This document shows positions 33,523-44,300 of a DNA stretch of 64,000 nucleotides, piece by piece. The position numbers and the translations under genes were made by a program. The stretch comes from Ciona intestinalis (Eukaryota > Chordata > Ascidiacea > Phlebobranchia > Cionidae): positions 9,390,752 to 9,454,751 of the forward strand of contig NC_020166.2 in the NCBI RefSeq assembly GCF_000224145.3, read 5' to 3'. Below the pieces are notes generated by a model. The model worked only from the letters and a program-made list of their open reading frames with translations. It did no database searches and was not told where the DNA came from. How positions within the stretch are numbered: position 1 is the stretch's first letter; every line of letters starts with the position of its first letter.

Positions 33523-34717
33523 ACAATCTGCCAAGAAAATGTTTCATAACAACCTCAGTGTTATACAACGCCTTTTCTTGCAATGTTACCAGATCTCAAA
33601 TCCTTCAATTGCAAACATGTGATACAAAATATCTCAAAACAAAATGAGAATACCTTTAATAATTGACATACTCTCACAAAGAAATATTCTTAACTAAAGA
33701 AAACTAAATGAAATATCTACCTAACTTATTTTATTTTGCAATCCTGTTAAAACCTAAAACGCAATTTTGCAAGTGCTACGTTATTACACAGGGTAAAAAG
33801 TATTAGTTTGTTAACAAGTTAACATTTCATATAAATGTGTTTTAAATTCTAAATAATCCTGTGAACAATCGTTTTTCACTTCATTGTTTGTAGTTTTGTG
33901 TAATTTATTGTTTTAATTTTTTTAATCGCCGCTTGCAATTGACTGTCAATTAGGTTTTATAAAAATTATTGCTTCAAGAGTAGTTTGGTTTTTGTTTGTT
34001 TGTTTCAACATTCTTATGAAGCTGTTGTCGGTAAAATTTGATGAATCTAGTTTCCATTGGCTACCATCCATTCGGTTTCCAAACTTTTTCCTCTTCCTTA
34101 AAAAGATGATAATTCAATAGAAGATATCATCAGGAAATGAATGTAACTTACTTTATCCTCGCGTTGGAAAATGACGGTCGTTATAACACCGTTGTTGATG
34201 CTCCCCCCGTGCCAGCTTACGAGTTACCATGTGTTTTACTTTGTGGGTGATCATTTTGGGGGGGGGGTTATGTATGGCTGATAATTTCGTCTTACCTAAG
34301 GACGTTTACGCCAACAGTTGTAGCAGCAACGAGCCTTGAACCAATTACCTCTGGGTTAGAGGCAGGCCCGCTAACCACGTTGCCACGGCGCCAGACTCAC
34401 AGCATCACCAACACGTCACCTCAGTCAGATAGCGTTGTAGGTGTCGAAGAATAGACTCTGTTGTTTTATCCATGCTTGTAGTCAGACAGTTAGCCTGTCA
34501 CCCAGAATTTTCGCACGACCAAAAATGCAGTGCCGCCGCATCTATATGACCACTTACGTGCTCAATAAGTTACATTTATTTATCAGGCTATATGTGCCCG
34601 TAGAAACAAGCAAACGAACGGTTTCAACTAATAATTGCGATTGCAGCAAACAATTTGGCGAGAGGCGCTCTTTGAGGGATAAGAACTCGACACATGCACT
34701 CTAAACTCTTAAGAACT
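33523..34717. other. 3' region of ABC transporter and convergent spacer to the GPCR gene
   Basis: Holds the ABC 3' UTR (AT-rich, no clear AATAAA) and the 3' side of the convergent GPCR gene. A nearly complete reversed SINE lies at 34130-34395. I see no exon of its own. The frame at 34441-34704 looks like a chance ORF. Confidence 0.55.
34130..34395 (-). repeat. tRNA-derived SINE, near full length
   Basis: Reversed copy. It opens with GAATGTAACTTACTTTATCC, passes CCAGCTTACGAGTTACCATG and CAATTACCTCTGGGTTAGAG (B-box region), and closes at GCTAACCACGTTGCCACGGC (A-box region). Confidence 0.8.
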
Positions 34718-37700
34718 TTAATTTATTCTGAGACATTTTAGACTTGGGATGCACTTGTTCGCTATAGTTCGTAGCAAAGTGAGGTAAATGGAGCGAAACT
34801 TTTTGGAACATATACAGTGTAGGAAAGGTGTCGAAGCAGCAATAATGAACATCCAGAAGCCAAATACAGTTTGGTGAATCCCGCCGACGGACGTGGGACA
34901 ACAGGTACTGTAAAGTAATGTGAATACAGTAATGGTGTGTTTAGTAGCTTGTTATTATAGCAGGTAGCCAATATCGTGGTGCAAATATAGAACTGTGGGG
35001 TAAGATGGATACTCTTAGCATCTTATAGTATCCCATTCTTTCAACTGTGTACAGTTAACAACGCTCCTGTAGAGTTGGGAGGATACGGTGATATATTTCT
35101 GTAAATGTACGATCAGGATATTTGGATATTGTGTGTCAAAGGTGCCCCATCTTCCCCTATTACCCCACTATATTACACTTTGGGTGTACGTTAGCAGTGG
35201 ATTGTATTATGACTTTCGTTCTGCGGCCAATTCTCATATATATATACGTACCATGTCTTGTCTGCATTTGATGAACTTCGCGCCGAATTTATTCGTATTA
35301 TATGAACTGGTAGCCAATGCATTACGTAAAATGCGAAGCTGATAGCTGAAAATACACAAACGCAGGTTAATAAAGCTAGACGTATCAACCAATATGCAAA
35401 CTTTTTACGTTGTTGAATAAAAAGAATAAAACGCAAAGTTACACGTGTGGTAAATCGTTATACGACATTATTAACGAGTTGTGTGAAACAGAACACCCGT
35501 GTTATAACGACTACTGTAGTCGTTTCCCCACCATGGGGGATAAAAAGGGTACATTCATTCATTCCCAAATTCACTCACCTAACTTTTTCACTGCCCTCAT
35601 CCTAACTTTCCACAACCAAGTTGGTGCAATCTCCAAACCAACCGAACAAGCAGAAACTGAATCATTTTTGCTCAAGTTACTTTTGCAACTTTTCCCTGGG
35701 TTTGAGTTAGCCGAAACCGCTGAGCTTTCTTCGTCGTTCTTATGTTTCAAAACTCGCCTAACGTTGCTTACACTGCTGGTGGAACTGCACTGACGTAGCT
35801 CGTATGACGCATCAGGAAATACTGTAGTGTAACAATAGTTGCGTAATGACCGCCCTGCATTAATCCTTTGCACGCTTTGACTTTCGGTGAAAGCATATAG
35901 ACCTTCCTTGCGGTTAGTGTTAGTGCCAGTAATATTGCCAAACGTCGCGCTCCTCCTAAATTCCGTGTCGTCCCGTTTCTTATAACAAGATGTCCTAACC
36001 GAGGTTTCAAGTCCTATGTTTAGGCCGCTACGAGCAAGAGGGCGGATATCTGATGTCGTCCTTGCTCTCATCTCTAACTGCATGAACGAGTGTCTCACAT
36101 TACGTGTATCATCACTTGATTTGAGTAGTTTTTGTGGTCCAAGATTAGCACCTGTCGTTTCGGTTGCTGAATTTACTGACATTGTTTTCTCAATCTCGCG
36201 AACAGTGTTGTAGCGAACTGTGGGTCGAAGCCAACGTCCCGGTTCTTGCGGCTGTGAGTTTCCATCGTTTTCCGCAGACATTTGTACGCATTCGCCGAAT
36301 AATGGAGACGAACATGTACAAGTTAGAAAGTAGGGGTAGGCAGAATAAGATGATAAAACAAATCACCGGTGATAAGTTTTCTCTCTGTCGACAAATGCTG
36401 GCCAGTGTGGTGTCTAAATGTAATAAAGTATATATTTAAGTTGAATGGAAATAAAACCTTGCCGCCAGTGCGGGTGCGTGTGTCTTTTGGCAAGACACAG
36501 CTCGTAAGCAGGCGTGAGGTTAATGAAACAGAACATGCGTATATGGTATAACGACTGTCGTTGTTATCGAGAATAAATAAATTACATTAATTCAATAAAA
36601 AAAACCCATCAAGATATTCTTACTTTGGTACTGGCAATGCTTCTCCGTGTTAGTTTGGTTGTTATGGCTTACAACATCGACTGTGGCGTTAAGGCTGCAA
36701 AAAAATATATCAAAAGTTGAACTGAAGTGTTATAATGCAATTCTGGCTTGTTTGACGAATGATGTATGTTATATTGAATATGACTTTCATGTGACGTATA
36801 TCAATCAAAATAATTTTCTTTTCGATGACGAACACATTGCACCCTGTCGAGTTACTATTTATGTAACTTTGTGGGTTGTTGGTTTTATGTATGGCCGATA
36901 ATTTCGACAACTCATTTGTGACATTTGGGACACTCCCGATTTGCATAGACCGTTGTTAATTATTAAAAACACGGTCAGGACATTTGGATATTATGTGCAA
37001 AACGCGTCCCATCTCCCCCCACCGTTCTGTATAATGCGTTGAAGGTGTTCCGCCTTACCCCACCCTACTATCAACACACAACGCAGCCAACCTTAGGGTG
37101 GGAACAACGTTCAAAGTCTGATTCCCCTCCGAGTCACCCGAGTTCACTGATTCGTGGGTGAAACCGCACACGAGCGAAGGTATTGACGTCACAGTGGATA
37201 TGAACCATAGAAAACATATAATCTTGTACGTTCGGTTTAAACTGATTCGAGTCTTTGCTTTGAGAGGTCGGGATAGTCCAATGTATCTGCGATGTCAATA
37301 ATAAGAAATATACACTACTGACACTTTTGCTCAAGTAGTTGAATGAATGTAACTTATTTATTTTCTTATGACGGGCAACGACAGTCGTAAAACACGAGTG
37401 TTCTGTTTCATACACCTCGTCACGCGCTTACGCCTTACGTCTTTTAAGAGATTATTCTTGAATTTTGTTTTGGATGTTTTCATTATTGTAATGTATTGTT
37501 AAAAGTCATCTAATGATGTTGTTTAAGGCATAACTGTGTGTAAAAACACATCTAATTTAGGTTAAAAGTGTCGACTTACGTATGTAAATCATAATGTATT
37601 GTTTAGATATATACATAGTAGGGTAGGGGGACATGAGAAATCTATTTATTCTATTTTCGTGTAATTTGGTAGTACATAGAACATTCAAAGAATTAGAAAA

Positions 37701-38365
37701 CTGTATCCTCACGACTCCAATAGACTATTGTTAATTGTTTAAAACACGATCATAATCCTTGGATATTATGTGCCAAACGTGTCCCGTCTCCCCCCACTCC
37801 ACTGTACATGATATAGCGATTGGTTTTACCTTGTAAAATCATGTGCGAATAGATTAAGCACTGCGCAGTTTAGGAAGAAGGTTTCGCCCCAATTTTGGAT
37901 CGTTTGAAATATGACGTGTTTTTCATAGAGGTCCCCGTAGGTCATGCGTAACGGGTGCAGCCATGCGGAAAGCAATATAGATATTATCATGCATGTAGAA
38001 AGACTCTGCGTATAAATAATGTATTTAGTTTCTATCCAAATATCACGCTTCAAAGTAGAGTTATATGGATAAAGTTGCTGTCAATTGTCAATTGTTCCAG
38101 TCGAGTGACTTACGCGGGGTATGGAAATTGTCACCCATAAAGTTACTTAGTAACGTGTATAACTTTGTGAATAATTGTTCTTTCCTGAAGGCTCACATGC
38201 CCACAATGGTAAGAACAGCAACATAATAGCTTATATATCTCTTACCAGTTGGTAACAATTGGAAACACTCTTAAGCTTTTTGTGTTTGACCAACACATAG
38301 GTAGATGCCAGGTTCAGTGTTTGCGCCGTCAATAGCCCAATCACCAGCATACAAGCAATTAGCAT
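34718..38365 (-). CDS. Divergent rhodopsin-like (class A) GPCR, seven exons
   Basis: Seven-helix receptor, about 539 residues from the first Met seen. Exons in coding order: 38365-38246, 38005-37830, 37286-37138, 36680-36624, 36413-35579, 35345-35252, 34907-34718; all junction phases match. TM1 has LIACMLVIGLLTAQTLNLAS with the conserved Asn. TM2/3 exon: STCMIISILLSAWLHPLRM, later FLNCAVLNLFAHDFTRY, where TRY stands for DRY. TM4: KIICFLWFISTVTSIPSLVC with the conserved Trp. Loop 2 has a Cys (EKHCQYQ). TM5: VICFIILFCLPLLSNLYMFV with the conserved Pro. A third intracellular loop of about 240 Ser/Thr-rich residues follows. TM6: FAFYVMHWLPVHIIRI (WLP). TM7: FGFWMFIIAASTPFLH, then CSKKFRSIY. There is a one-base frame conflict after TM5. 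An upstream N-terminal exon and alternative acceptors for the loop-2 exon (36694) are possible. The ligand is unknown. Confidence 0.87.
34989..35173. repeat. MITE, complete
   Basis: GPCR intron between the TM6 and TM7 exons. Starts ACTGTGGGGTAAGATGGATA and ends TTACCCCACTATATTA. Confidence 0.75.
35450..35565 (+). repeat. SINE 3' body
   Basis: GPCR intron between the ICL3 and TM6 exons. GTGTGAAACAGAACACCCGT, TTATAACGACTACTGTAGTC, ending in ACATTCATTCATTCC. It abuts the ICL3 exon donor. Confidence 0.6.
36195..36365 (-). other. Frame conflict in GPCR TM5/ICL3 exon
   Basis: TM5 and RRMRTNVCGKRW are read in one frame that stops near 36198. The 230-residue loop leading into TM6 is read in another. 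The exon is one base longer than phase allows. The AAAA run (TTTT at 36268-36271 on +) is a good candidate. Skipping the 28 bases between GTCTGC and CTCACAG would also restore frame, but that is too short for a normal intron. Confidence 0.75.
36918..37072. repeat. MITE, truncated, plus a second MITE end
   Basis: GPCR intron. The interior ACCGTTGTTAATTATTAAAA and right end CGTCCCATCTCCCCCCACCG are followed by another right end, TTACCCCACCCTACTATC. Confidence 0.7.
37340..37440 (-). repeat. SINE 3' body
   Basis: Upstream of the TM4 exon of the GPCR, reversed: GAATGAATGTAACTTATTTA, then TTCTGTTTCATACACCTCGT. Confidence 0.65.
37613..37806. repeat. MITE, complete
   Basis: GPCR intron between the TM2/3 and TM4 exons. 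Starts CATAGTAGGGTAGGGGGACA and ends GTCTCCCCCCACTCCACTG. The TM2/3 exon donor lies about 25 bases away. Confidence 0.8.
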
Positions 38366-38420
38366 AATGTATGTACTGTTTTATCCTGTTTTTTTTACAA
38401 ATTTAATTATATTTAAATAT

Positions 38421-38618
38421 AATACGGTAAGGGAAGATGGGATACCTTTTCACCATTTTATTTTCCCGTCCCATTTAGTAGTAAAAAAGAACATTAAGAG
38501 AATTATAAAACCTTAACCTCACTACTTCCACAGAACGTTGTTGATAGTTTAAAACACGTTTAGAATATTTTTTATATTATATGCTAAAGAAGTTTTGTTT
38601 TTCCACACCCTACTATAT
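38421..38618. repeat. MITE, complete
   Basis: Upstream of the TM1 exon of the GPCR. Starts TACGGTAAGGGAAGATGGGA and ends TTTCCACACCCTACTATAT. If the GPCR has a 5' exon, this lies in its intron. Confidence 0.8.
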
Positions 38619-38636
38619 AATGAAAACACGTGCATT

Positions 38637-38800
38637 ATAGGTTGGAATAAAATAGTCTATGTTTTCATTCTGTTTTATTATCCTATTTGGTAGAAAACTA
38701 AGAATATTCATAGAAGTGCATAACCGTATCCTCACGATCTAAAAATATTGTTTAATTGTTTAAAACACGATTAGAAAATATAAAATGTTATGAGCTTAAC
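38637..38800. repeat. MITE, right end missing
   Basis: TATAGGTTGGAATAAAATAG through TTAATTGTTTAAAACACGAT. It belongs to a diverged subfamily seen again at 61272 (both have AAAATAGTC and ATAAAATGTTATG). Confidence 0.6.
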
Positions 38801-38823
38801 TTCAGCTATGAGGTTAACTTCAA

Positions 38824-39075
38824 GTGACTAAATTAATGGAAATTTGTTTAAAACTTTTCTCTGCCGGAACACCATTTTCAGAAAAAAACTCCGGAACTAA
38901 AACTTCAAACCCTTTACCAACAACCGCTAATAGTCAAACATTACTTCTCCGTTTATTAAATTCCGCATTATCTGATGAAGCATATCACCCTGGCCCATGT
39001 ACGCTCAATACTGTTTTAGAATGCGCCCGAATCTGCCGAAATTTAGCTATTTTTTTAACCGCCTTTACAAATTGA
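38824..39075 (+). CDS. Unassigned ORF, 83 aa (doubtful)
   Basis: Open frame starting MTKLMEICLKLFSAG and continuing LLLRLLNSALSDEAYHPG and ECARICRNLAIFL to a stop at 39075. The leucine/alanine-rich helical composition and flanking unique DNA are compatible with a gene fragment, for example one armadillo-type helix pair. There is no promoter, intron or partner exon that I can defend. It may be a pseudogene piece or chance. Confidence 0.25.
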   Translation: MTKLMEICLKLFSAGTPFSEKNSGTKTSNPLPTTANSQTLLLRLLNSALSDEAYHPGPCTLNTVLECARICRNLAIFLTAFTN

Positions 39076-39481
39076 ATAACAAGCCAATGGAATCTCGCTT
39101 TTAAACACAACAAGAGCTTAATTTTTTTCGTGTTAAGTTCATAGTCGTGTGGTGTGGCATACGTCATTTCATATTGCATAATTCGGTTATAATAAATAAG
39201 GAAAAAGCTTAAAATTTTTGTAATAAATCTAATCTTGTGGCATACGTCACATGTGGCACATGGACGTCATATGTAACGTTAACGCACGTGTTTTGTTCAT
39301 CTCCACGAAATGAAAACAGCTGCAAATAATATGATCCCCGTGTGGTGTGACATGCGAATTCCAATACAGATATTGTTTTAAACCGTTGATTGTTTTTTAA
39401 ACACCCAGGTCCAGAATTCGAAATTGCCAATTATCTAACAGAAGGCGCACCTGTCATGTAATATGCTACCATACGTTAAAC

Positions 39482-39838
39482 CGGGCGCCGTGCCATAGTT
39501 GTTAGCGCGCCTGCCTGTAACCCAGAGATCATTGGTACAAGGCTCGACGCTGCTATACCATTGTGGGCGTATGTGCCCTTGGACAAATAAGACACTTAAC
39601 GGCAATTGCTCCAACCCAGTGGTTACTAATGGGTTGTCCAAATTATCAGATTATTTATCAGACATATTATAAATTATCAGACATATTATACATAAAGAAA
39701 AAATCTCAAAAAAATAACCACCCACAGAGTCCCATACATGGTAACTCGTAAGCTGACACGAGGTACACACCCGTATTATAACGACTGTCGTTTTCCGGCC
39801 ACGCGAAGATTAAGTTTCATTCGTTTATTCATTACTGT
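39482..39838 (+). repeat. tRNA-derived SINE, full length
   Basis: The best copy in the window. A-box region TTGTTAGCGCGCCTGCCTGT, B-box region TGGTACAAGGCTCG, central GACACTTAACGGCAATTGCT, 3' body GGTAACTCGTAAGCTGACAC and TTTTCCGGCCACGCGAAGAT, tail TTTCATTCGTTTATTCATT. Confidence 0.85.
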
Positions 39839-40548
39839 GGAATAAATGGAAAACCGTTGGCAGCTAATATGATTTGATTTCACTCAAGATATTAAAATAT
39901 ATATACTGAGATTACGAACTGAGATATGTGCGGAAAAAGTCGCCCCCCAAAAAACAACAACAAAAACGACTGTTTGGCGAAAAAGGGTCGATATGGCCAC
40001 TTACGTGCGCGACAAGAGAATTTCGAGAATTCTCAATAATCGCAAATTTTTGAGCGCGGTAGTGGTGATACAGATCCTTTTTCGTCGAACATTTTTTCCG
40101 CATTATCTCATTTCCCAATTCTAGCATTTATTCTTTAATCTCTAGATTGAAATCAAATCATAAAATATATTAATAATTTTTAGACTAAATTTTCAGATTT
40201 AAAACCGCACAATTAGTCTGTGTGCGCGGAAGCGTGAACGGATGCCCTTTCCTATTGTTATCTTCCGTTTTAAATCTGCGTATCTCGTTTTTCTTTGCTC
40301 TTTTAATTTACCACTCGGAATAAATAATTATACAGCCGCCACAATATGAATAATATTCACTTCTAACATTACCTATAATACTACTTGATTACTGTTTATC
40401 CAAATTCACAAAAACAAAAGTTTACAAGTCAACACATGGTACAAGAGTTATACAAATCGTATTTTCACATATTCTTTACCAAACGTTTAATTCCTATACG
40501 TCTTAAGTAAGTTTTCTTGAGGGTTAAATATTACTATGCTAATTAGTT

Positions 40549-40779
40549 CAGTGCTCTTCAACCGCTGTGCACGGTGCACCCTAGGGAGCACCAAAATATG
40601 CCAGGGGTGCACCAGTACAAAAGGGTATACAAGAGTGCATCACAAGCTTCAACAATTTTCAGTAATAATATTTATTTTTGAACATTTTTAACAAATTTTA
40701 TTAGTGTTTTGTTTAAACAAACAGGGGTGCATGAGTTTGTCGCAACAACTTTAGGGGGTCACCAGCCCAAAAAGCACTG
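40549..40779. mobile_element. Non-autonomous hAT element with 8-bp target duplication
   Basis: Ends are CAGTGCTCTTCAACCGCTGT and ...CCCAAAAAGCACTG, inverted and of the hAT CAGTG type. It is flanked on both sides by AATTAGTT (40541-40548 and 40780-40787), an exact 8-bp target-site duplication. The 231 bp carry no coding capacity. Confidence 0.9.
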
Positions 40780-41195
40780 AATTAGTTTATACCAGACTCG
40801 TTTCCATATTCATAAACTGCTCTGCTTAGTTAGTGACCCAAATTAAAAATGCAGATATACCAAAGGTGTAATGTCGACATTGTTTGGTCGTTGTCTATTT
40901 TAATGGCAGCTGACGTGTTCGTGTTGAAAATCGTACTTATATGCCGCTGACATAAAAGTGTGATTGCCACTGTGTGGCATTGCGGAGCAACTAATCATTT
41001 TCTAGGAATTGGTAACGAAGACAGAAGAGATTGTTCCGTATTTATCTAAAAATCAACAAGTTGGCAGGGAAAAATTGTGCATATTTATAGCTTAAGGTGG
41101 ATAGCTGGTCCACTATGGCGTAGGATTGTGGTCGGTAGTTGTTTGTATTTGCAGAATTCACTGTTGGCTGCTTTATTTATTTCTTTTTTATTTCA

Positions 41196-41196
41196 G
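41196..41196 (+). promoter_or_regulatory. Candidate 5' leader splice acceptor of POLDIP3
   Basis: A strong pyrimidine tract and CAG end here, 104 bases before the start codon, with no coding exon upstream. Tunicates trans-splice a short leader to many mRNAs, so it may be a leader acceptor. An ordinary 5' UTR intron is the alternative. Confidence 0.35.
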
Positions 41197-41300
41197 TTCT
41201 GTTCAAAAAAAATAGTATTCTTGTTACTGCCTATAATATTGACACCAGACGTTTTGCATATACTGAAAACTGGAGCGTAAATAAATGTTGATGTGTTAAA

Positions 41301-44300
41301 ATGTATACAACCTGGCAAAAGCAAGCAAGAGTGCCTGATGCACGCTTGAGGTTACAATCCAAGTACAATGATGCCAGATCAAAGTTGACTAAGCGGAGGC
41401 CAAAAGACGAGCCAGTTTTTGATGCCAGGCAAGCCATTAAAGCGAAAAAAGCTCCAAGCCCAATAACAATTGAACACAAACCAATAAAAGTCAAACCAGA
41501 AAAGCCAGTAGAAAAGAAATCGTTGAAACTAACGACTCGAACAATTCGTAATCCTGGTGCAATTGTTCCATTAGAAAATCAAACTGTTGGCAAGAATTTG
41601 TTGCTACGATCAAAACAAATCGGTTTCATTTCAGTCACCAATGGATCTGTAAGTGGTAACTTTAAGTTTGTTTTTCTGCAATGTTTTCCATTTAAAAGTA
41701 GGCCACTCTGTAAACAATTTCGCCCAAAAAAAAAAGGGGGGGGGGGGGGTTTTGTTTTGGGGGGGGGTTTTTTGTGAGGCGGTTATTTTTCATGTGACAT
41801 CATTAAAATTTGGCGTTTGATGTATGTATATTTTGGAGCAGTTTTAGGAAATTCTACTTAATTTGATACAGATTTAGTTCTGTTTAATTTATTGGCGATG
41901 TGGGACAAATTATGGGATGCATAACTAAAGTTTGGACACAAAAACAGTAGTGTGCCCTACTTTGCTGGTTGGGCTGCCCTTAAAAACTATTTTGCGACGA
42001 AACAAGTTGGCCTATTGTATCAAATGAATATATTGGACATAATGTAGTATAAGGTCTAACTTATCACCCCAAAAACCATCTATTTCCATTAGCCTAAAAG
42101 CTATAGTATGAATATCATTTAGCAAGATCCGATGATTTGGCAACTCGCCATAACTCAGTTTATCTTAAAATAATTCACCTTCCTTCAGAATAAATAAATA
42201 AATATGATAATATATTCCTATTTTTTCCAGAGAGTCCTAATGGAGAAAGTTACAATGGATGACGCTGGGTTAAAAGTGGCGATACGTAACGATATAATGA
42301 AAGAAAAACCTACCAGACGAAAGAATAACAACAACAAACAAGGTGATAGCTCTGTCAAGGTGAATAAAGGAATTAAAATCACAATGACAAACCCAGATGC
42401 TGAAAAGGTAAATAAATAACATTTTAAAAAACATGGAATTCGAATGTACAGAAATCATATTGAAATCATTATTTTACTGTTACCCAAATAGAATATTGTT
42501 TGTATATCAAGTATAATATATGTATACATTTAAACTATATATACAGCAAAAAGAGCATGGTTGTTGTTGTAAAACCTTAAGTGAACCAATGTTACAAAAC
42601 ACAAGATACCAATGTTACAAAAACAAGCAGTTGTACTTTTCGTGGATATAATTATACTTGTTTTTCGATACTTTTTCTATTCCTATTCTATTAGGTTAAA
42701 CTGAAATGTGAATCAAATTTAATTGCTAGCTTTATTCCAAATGCCAGTTGCCCTGGTCTATGTCATATACTGGTTTTAGTAGTTTAGAAAGATCCCATAA
42801 TACATTATCATTTTTTCAATTTTAGAAGCCCTCTCCGAAACCAAGTAAAACTAATGTTCAGAGAAAACAGCCACCTAAACCAAGTAAGTGAGAACTTAAT
42901 ACATAATATATTATACATATATATAGTAAGGTAGGGGAAGATGGGACCCCTTTTCATTCCATTTCTCGTCCCATTAGTAGTAAAAAAAGAACATTGAAAG
43001 AATTATAAACCTGTAGCTTCATGACTCCGATGGACCGTTGTTAATTGTTTAAAAACGATCAGAATATTTGGATTTTATGTGCTAAAGGTGTTCTGTCTTC
43101 CCCCACCTTACTATATATATATAATGATATTATGATAATAATATTAATAAGCATGGTGACATGATATATATAAAAAAAACAGTTAGTTGCACCACTGTTT
43201 TTATTTGTTTGGCAATATTTGTATTGTGGTGAAAATAGTTTGTACAGTTCGTAATGGTATTGCATATAAAGTGATTACACATTTATGACAGCTATCTATC
43301 TATTTATATTGTACAACGTAACAGCAGTCAGTAATAGCCAGTGTCACATATCCCACATTCCCACCCACCACTTTTATAACTGGAATTGAGTCATCAGCTA
43401 TAAATGCAGTGTTATTACCACCTGCAAAACAATAGAATTTCTATAACGTATAATATTCATGATATTGTGTCAAAATAAGGCTGTACTTTAGACGTAATAG
43501 CTTTGCAATTGAAATCTTAAAACTAAATTAAGCTATTGTACTGATTGTATGCTACTCCTTCTTTTTAAATTGTAAAAAGGCAAACTAACATGAAGTCAAA
43601 TCTACTAGAAAATTGGCAACATAACCAACTGAATATTCTAATTGTTTGTACTAATTATATGCTATTTGCTACCATTCCTTGCTACATAAACCCAACAAAC
43701 TAATCTAGTTATCTCTTTTATTCGTTCTTTAAATAACATGGTATTCTCTATTGCTTCGAAGCGATTAATAAAAATTAGGCCTATGCTATGTTATTATTTT
43801 ATTAAACATTGTACTGTTGTGTTACTATTCGTTTTTTTTACTTATAATCCAACTTTATAGAAAAGCGGTCACTGCCGCCCCCACCCCCCTCACCTACTCC
43901 GTCCCCTGAGCCTGAGGTGATACACCACCACCACCATATCCCGCACGAAAGCCCTCCTGCTCCAAAGCGAAAATACATGGCACCATCCGCACCAATGTAC
44001 TCTGACCTAATACTTGAACAAAAACGCCCGAAACATCAGTATAATCATCCAAGGCCGATGAATTCCGGTGAAAATAGCGTTTTCTTTCAAGAAAGAGTAA
44101 GGCATCATGATCCACACCCACCAATAGCAGAGGTAAGTCAGGGAAATAATGTTAACAATTATTATGAGATATTTAGTTTCAAAGCCAACCTTAAATTGCA
44201 TTTATATAATATAGGATTGATACGATTTCCTTTGTTGCAAAAGTTTCAGTTTAAAAACTTCGACAGGCTAAGTGAGGTAAAACTAAAAACGTCACAGAGG

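Larger units (their letters stand above)
39076..41300. other. Spacer upstream of POLDIP3
   Basis: Contains a SINE (39482-39838), a hAT element (40549-40779) and otherwise unique AT-rich DNA. A good 3' splice site (TTATTTCTTTTTTATTTCAG, ending 41196) lies 104 bases before the POLDIP3 ATG. It could join a 5' UTR exon or a spliced leader. No other exon found. Confidence 0.55.

Noticed and set aside
34441..34704. 87-codon plus-strand frame after the ABC gene
   Set aside because: No homology, partner exon or promoter, and it lies in the shared 3' region of two convergent genes.
35571..36281. 236-codon minus-strand frame that looks like a separate intronless gene
   Set aside because: It ends in a perfect splice donor whose phase fits a TM6 exon, and it is preceded by a TM5 sequence. 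It is the third intracellular loop of the GPCR, not a gene of its own.
43894..44201. Minus-strand frames opposite POLDIP3 exon 4
   Set aside because: Mirror images of a proline/histidine-coding exon whose plus-strand reading is phase-consistent.
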